NCBI RefSeq assembly: GCF_003971065.1
Contig: NZ_RYDV01000006.1
Span: forward strand, 62,001 to 126,000
Reading direction: 5' to 3'
DNA from: Candidimonas sp. SYP-B2681
GTDB taxonomy: Bacteria > Pseudomonadota > Gammaproteobacteria > Burkholderiales > Burkholderiaceae_B
Length of the DNA: 64,000 nucleotides
The notes under the pieces are model-generated. The model had not been told where the DNA came from. It saw nothing but the letters and a program-made list of their open reading frames with translations, and ran no database searches. A program made the position numbers and the translations under genes. Position 1 is the first letter of the stretch. The number at the start of each line of letters is the position of its first letter. Of the stretch, positions 62,151 through 64,000 are shown piece by piece.

Positions 62151-62185
62151 GGAATATTCTTATGGATATATAGCGAAAATATTCC
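62151..62185. promoter_or_regulatory. Inverted repeat in the divergent LysR/oxidase region
   Basis: GGAATATT (62151-62158) and AATATTCC (62178-62185) form perfect 8-bp arms with 19 bases between. It sits in the 191-bp gap between the oxidase operon (-) and the LysR gene (+), about where a LysR protein would bind to control both. A T-N11-A reading is compatible but not unique. Confidence 0.45.
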
Positions 62186-62233
62186 TATCATCTTGTTCGA
62201 AAAAATTCACCATTACACATCACGCCGGAATGC

Positions 62234-63136
62234 ATGACTCTTAAGCAACTGGAAGCCTTTTTCTGGGCCGCAACCTGCGCCAGCTTCGCCGTCGCGGCGC
62301 AACGACTCCATCTGTCAGTATCTACGTTATCTAAACGAATCTCGGAGTTGGAGGCGTCGCTCGGAGAGCCGCTGTTTGATCGCGATACGTATCGAGCTAC
62401 CCTGACGGCAACCGGGCATGCCATCCTTCCCCATGTCAGCGCCCTGCTCGACCAGTCTGAAGCGTTGCGACTTATTGTGAAACACGAAGCGGGGCTGCAA
62501 GGCCATCTGCGCTTCGGCGTCGGCGAATTGGCGTCGCAGACCTGGTTGCCTCGTTTCATTCGCCTGGCCGTCGAACGCTATCCGGCTCTGCAACTGGAAC
62601 CCAATGTAGAAATCGGCAGCACCATGGAGCAGGCGTTGGAAAACGGTGAACTGGATTTCACGCTGGCGGCGGGGTTCTCGTCTCGCCGAAGTATCGTGTC
62701 ACGTCCGTTAGGACAAGCGCAGTTTATCTGGGTGGCAGCTCCAATGCTGCTACGCGCGCATCCGGAGCACTCGACGGCACTGCTGCAAATGGCGCCCTTG
62801 ATCACGATGCCATCGGGTGCAGGAACGCATCGCATGGTGGAAGAGTGGCTGTCGCGCACAGGCGTCGTGCTTGGACGCAGCCTCACTTGCAATACCTGGA
62901 GCGCCGTCTCGGCGCTACTGATCGAAGCCGTCGGTATCGGTTTCCTGCCCCAGGCCTGGGCTGCGCCTTTACTTGCACGCGGGCTTCTTCAATCGATGTC
63001 GGGATGGCCTAAGCTCAAACCGCTGCATTATTCCTTACAGATGCGACGCGACGACACGCGTCCCGTGATGCGCAGCATCCAATCTTTGCTCGAAGAGGTG
63101 GTCGACTTCGGTCTTCCAGTGAGCTTTCTAAACTGA
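62234..63136 (+). CDS. LysR-family transcriptional regulator
   Basis: LysR regulator of 300 residues. The helix-turn-helix is MTLKQLEAFFWAATCASFAVAAQRLHLSVSTLSKRISELEASLG and the effector domain follows from about residue 92 (GHLRFGVGELASQTWLP). It is divergent from the hydroxyacid-oxidase/dehydratase operon across an inverted repeat, the classic arrangement for a LysR activator of that operon. A second LysR gene begins 27 bases downstream on the same strand. Confidence 0.93.
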   Translation: MTLKQLEAFFWAATCASFAVAAQRLHLSVSTLSKRISELEASLGEPLFDRDTYRATLTATGHAILPHVSALLDQSEALRLIVKHEAGLQGHLRFGVGELASQTWLPRFIRLAVERYPALQLEPNVEIGSTMEQALENGELDFTLAAGFSSRRSIVSRPLGQAQFIWVAAPMLLRAHPEHSTALLQMAPLITMPSGAGTHRMVEEWLSRTGVVLGRSLTCNTWSAVSALLIEAVGIGFLPQAWAAPLLARGLLQSMSGWPKLKPLHYSLQMRRDDTRPVMRSIQSLLEEVVDFGLPVSFLN

Positions 63137-63163
63137 TAATGCACAGGGGCGGCAGACATCACC

Positions 63164-64000
63164 ATGAATCCCATAGCGCTCGAATATTTTGTCAAGATCG
63201 CGGAGTCAGGCAGTATTTCACGCGGTGCCATTGAACTGGGTATCGAGCAGTCCAGCATGACCCGCCATATCGCAAAGCTCGAGGCCGAGTTGAAAGTGCG
63301 CCTTTTCCATCGAAGCGGTCGCGGCGTTGTCTTGACCGACGCCGGCGTCCTGCTGCTGAGCCGCGCCAAGGCCGTGGTCGAGGCGCTAGATGAAACGCGT
63401 AAGCTGGCGGTTACCCTGGCCGACGAGGGCCCGTCACGCTTGGTGATCGCCGCCCAGCCTACGCTGGCACAACGCAGTTTCGCCGCTATTGCTCGATCGA
63501 TGCGGGCCCGCTTTCCCGATACACGCCTGCACATGGTCGAGGCGTTGGGCCACCAACTGATCAACTGGCTGGTGGAAGGAAAAATCGACGTCGCGTTGCT
63601 ATATGTACCGAGTCAGGCAAGCGTGGTCGATGTCGATGTCCTGTTGCATGAGCCCCTGTACTTCGTGGCGCCGCCCGACCGTGCGCCGCTGGGCGCGACG
63701 ACTTCGGTCGCCCACATGTTGAAAAGCCCGCTTATTCTGCCCAGTACTCCGCACGGGCTGCGCGAATTAGCCGAGACGTTGGCCGCGAACTGCAACACGC
63801 GCTTGCAGATCGAGGTGGAATGTGATGGTTCAAACGCCATTATCAAAAACCTGGTTCAGGCAGGCATCGCCTGCACCATACTTCCCTTGGCCACGGTCGC
63901 AGAAGAAGTTGCACAGGGCAATTTACAAGCTGCGAAACTGGTCGAACCGGTTGTAATGCGCGAAATCGCCATCGCTACGGCCCGCAATAGGCCGCCTGTT
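63164..64000 (+). CDS. LysR-family transcriptional regulator, 3' end cut by the window
   Basis: Starts at ATG 63164 and stays open for 279 codons to the window edge. The DNA-binding domain reads MNPIALEYFVKIAESGSISRGAIELGIEQSSMTRHIAKLEAELKVRLFHRS and the effector domain starts near LVIAAQPTLAQRSF. The remaining missing part is probably 20 or so residues. It is a different LysR subtype from the gene just upstream (MNPIALEYFVKIAESGS, as in CynR/tricarballylate-type), so the two are not a recent duplication. Confidence 0.92.
   Translation, partial: MNPIALEYFVKIAESGSISRGAIELGIEQSSMTRHIAKLEAELKVRLFHRSGRGVVLTDAGVLLLSRAKAVVEALDETRKLAVTLADEGPSRLVIAAQPTLAQRSFAAIARSMRARFPDTRLHMVEALGHQLINWLVEGKIDVALLYVPSQASVVDVDVLLHEPLYFVAPPDRAPLGATTSVAHMLKSPLILPSTPHGLRELAETLAANCNTRLQIEVECDGSNAIIKNLVQAGIACTILPLATVAEEVAQGNLQAAKLVEPVVMREIAIATARNRPPV

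Noticed and set aside
1-64000. Search for transposases, integrases, phage genes, tRNA or rRNA genes and CRISPR repeats
   Set aside because: None seen by reading the sequence and frames. A short tRNA could be missed without a covariance search.

Overview
The window looks like a chromosomal segment of a betaproteobacterium of the order Burkholderiales, most likely family Alcaligenaceae (Bordetella, Achromobacter or Pusillimonas relatives). The reasons are five Bug/TctC-type extracytoplasmic receptors in 64 kb, the moderately high GC content, dense LysR regulation, a TssQ-type lipoprotein and the general style of the catabolic operons. Genus is not resolved. I see no rRNA, tRNA, CRISPR array, insertion sequence, phage gene or replication origin. 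Both ends cut a gene: a flavin monooxygenase on the left and a LysR regulator on the right.

Layout. 1-3.8 kb (+): flavin monooxygenase, short-chain dehydrogenase and amidohydrolase, a small oxidative cassette. 3.8-7.6 kb (-): LysR regulator, malate/lactate-type dehydrogenase, gamma-glutamyltransferase. 7.8-15.8 kb (-): a PotABCD-like ABC importer whose operon also encodes two amidohydrolases and a CobW-type GTPase. 16-19 kb (-): a complete tripartite tricarboxylate transporter (TctC, TctB, TctA) with a good sigma70 promoter. 19-20.6 kb (-): a sulfite-dehydrogenase-like molybdoenzyme and its cytochrome c, divergent from an MFS transporter across a 9-bp inverted repeat. 22-25 kb: two hypothetical genes, an orphan Bug receptor and a LysR. 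25.2-30.7 kb (-): a Dpp/Opp-type peptide importer. 30.9-34.4 kb: a pseudokinase-PEGA protein, a TssQ lipoprotein and an unknown membrane protein.

34.5-39.1 kb holds two convergent operons, prpD-bug (+) and bug-bicupin (-), that meet at a bidirectional terminator. A near-identical 27-bp operator lies just after the -10 box of each. 39.2-41.3 kb: toxin-antitoxin pair, dienelactone hydrolase and a small secreted protein. 41.4-47.6 kb: an amidase divergent from a complete LivKHMGF-type importer. 47.6-50.9 kb: phytase-like esterase, Bcr/CflA transporter, two small membrane proteins.

51-55.6 kb is a coherent catabolic island: Bug receptor plus GntR regulator (+), facing a LeuC/LeuD-type hydratase plus an isocitrate-lyase-family lyase (-). 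Both promoters carry the same embedded palindrome. The gene content matches a hydratase-then-lyase route for a branched C6 dicarboxylate, as in dimethylmaleate/dimethylmalate breakdown. 55.9-58.6 kb: UdgX, a thioredoxin-reductase-like flavoprotein and a secreted DJ-1/PfpI protein. 58.8-64 kb: VOC protein, galactarate/altronate-dehydratase-type enzyme and FMN 2-hydroxyacid oxidase (-), divergent from two tandem LysR genes.

Overall this is an accessory catabolic region: many importers and periplasmic receptors, each next to its own hydrolases, dehydrogenases or lyases, under local LysR or GntR control. The observations I rate highest are the two paired-operator regulons (34.5-39.1 kb and 51-55.6 kb), followed by the orphan pseudokinase/TssQ pair and the CobW-containing amidohydrolase/importer operon.
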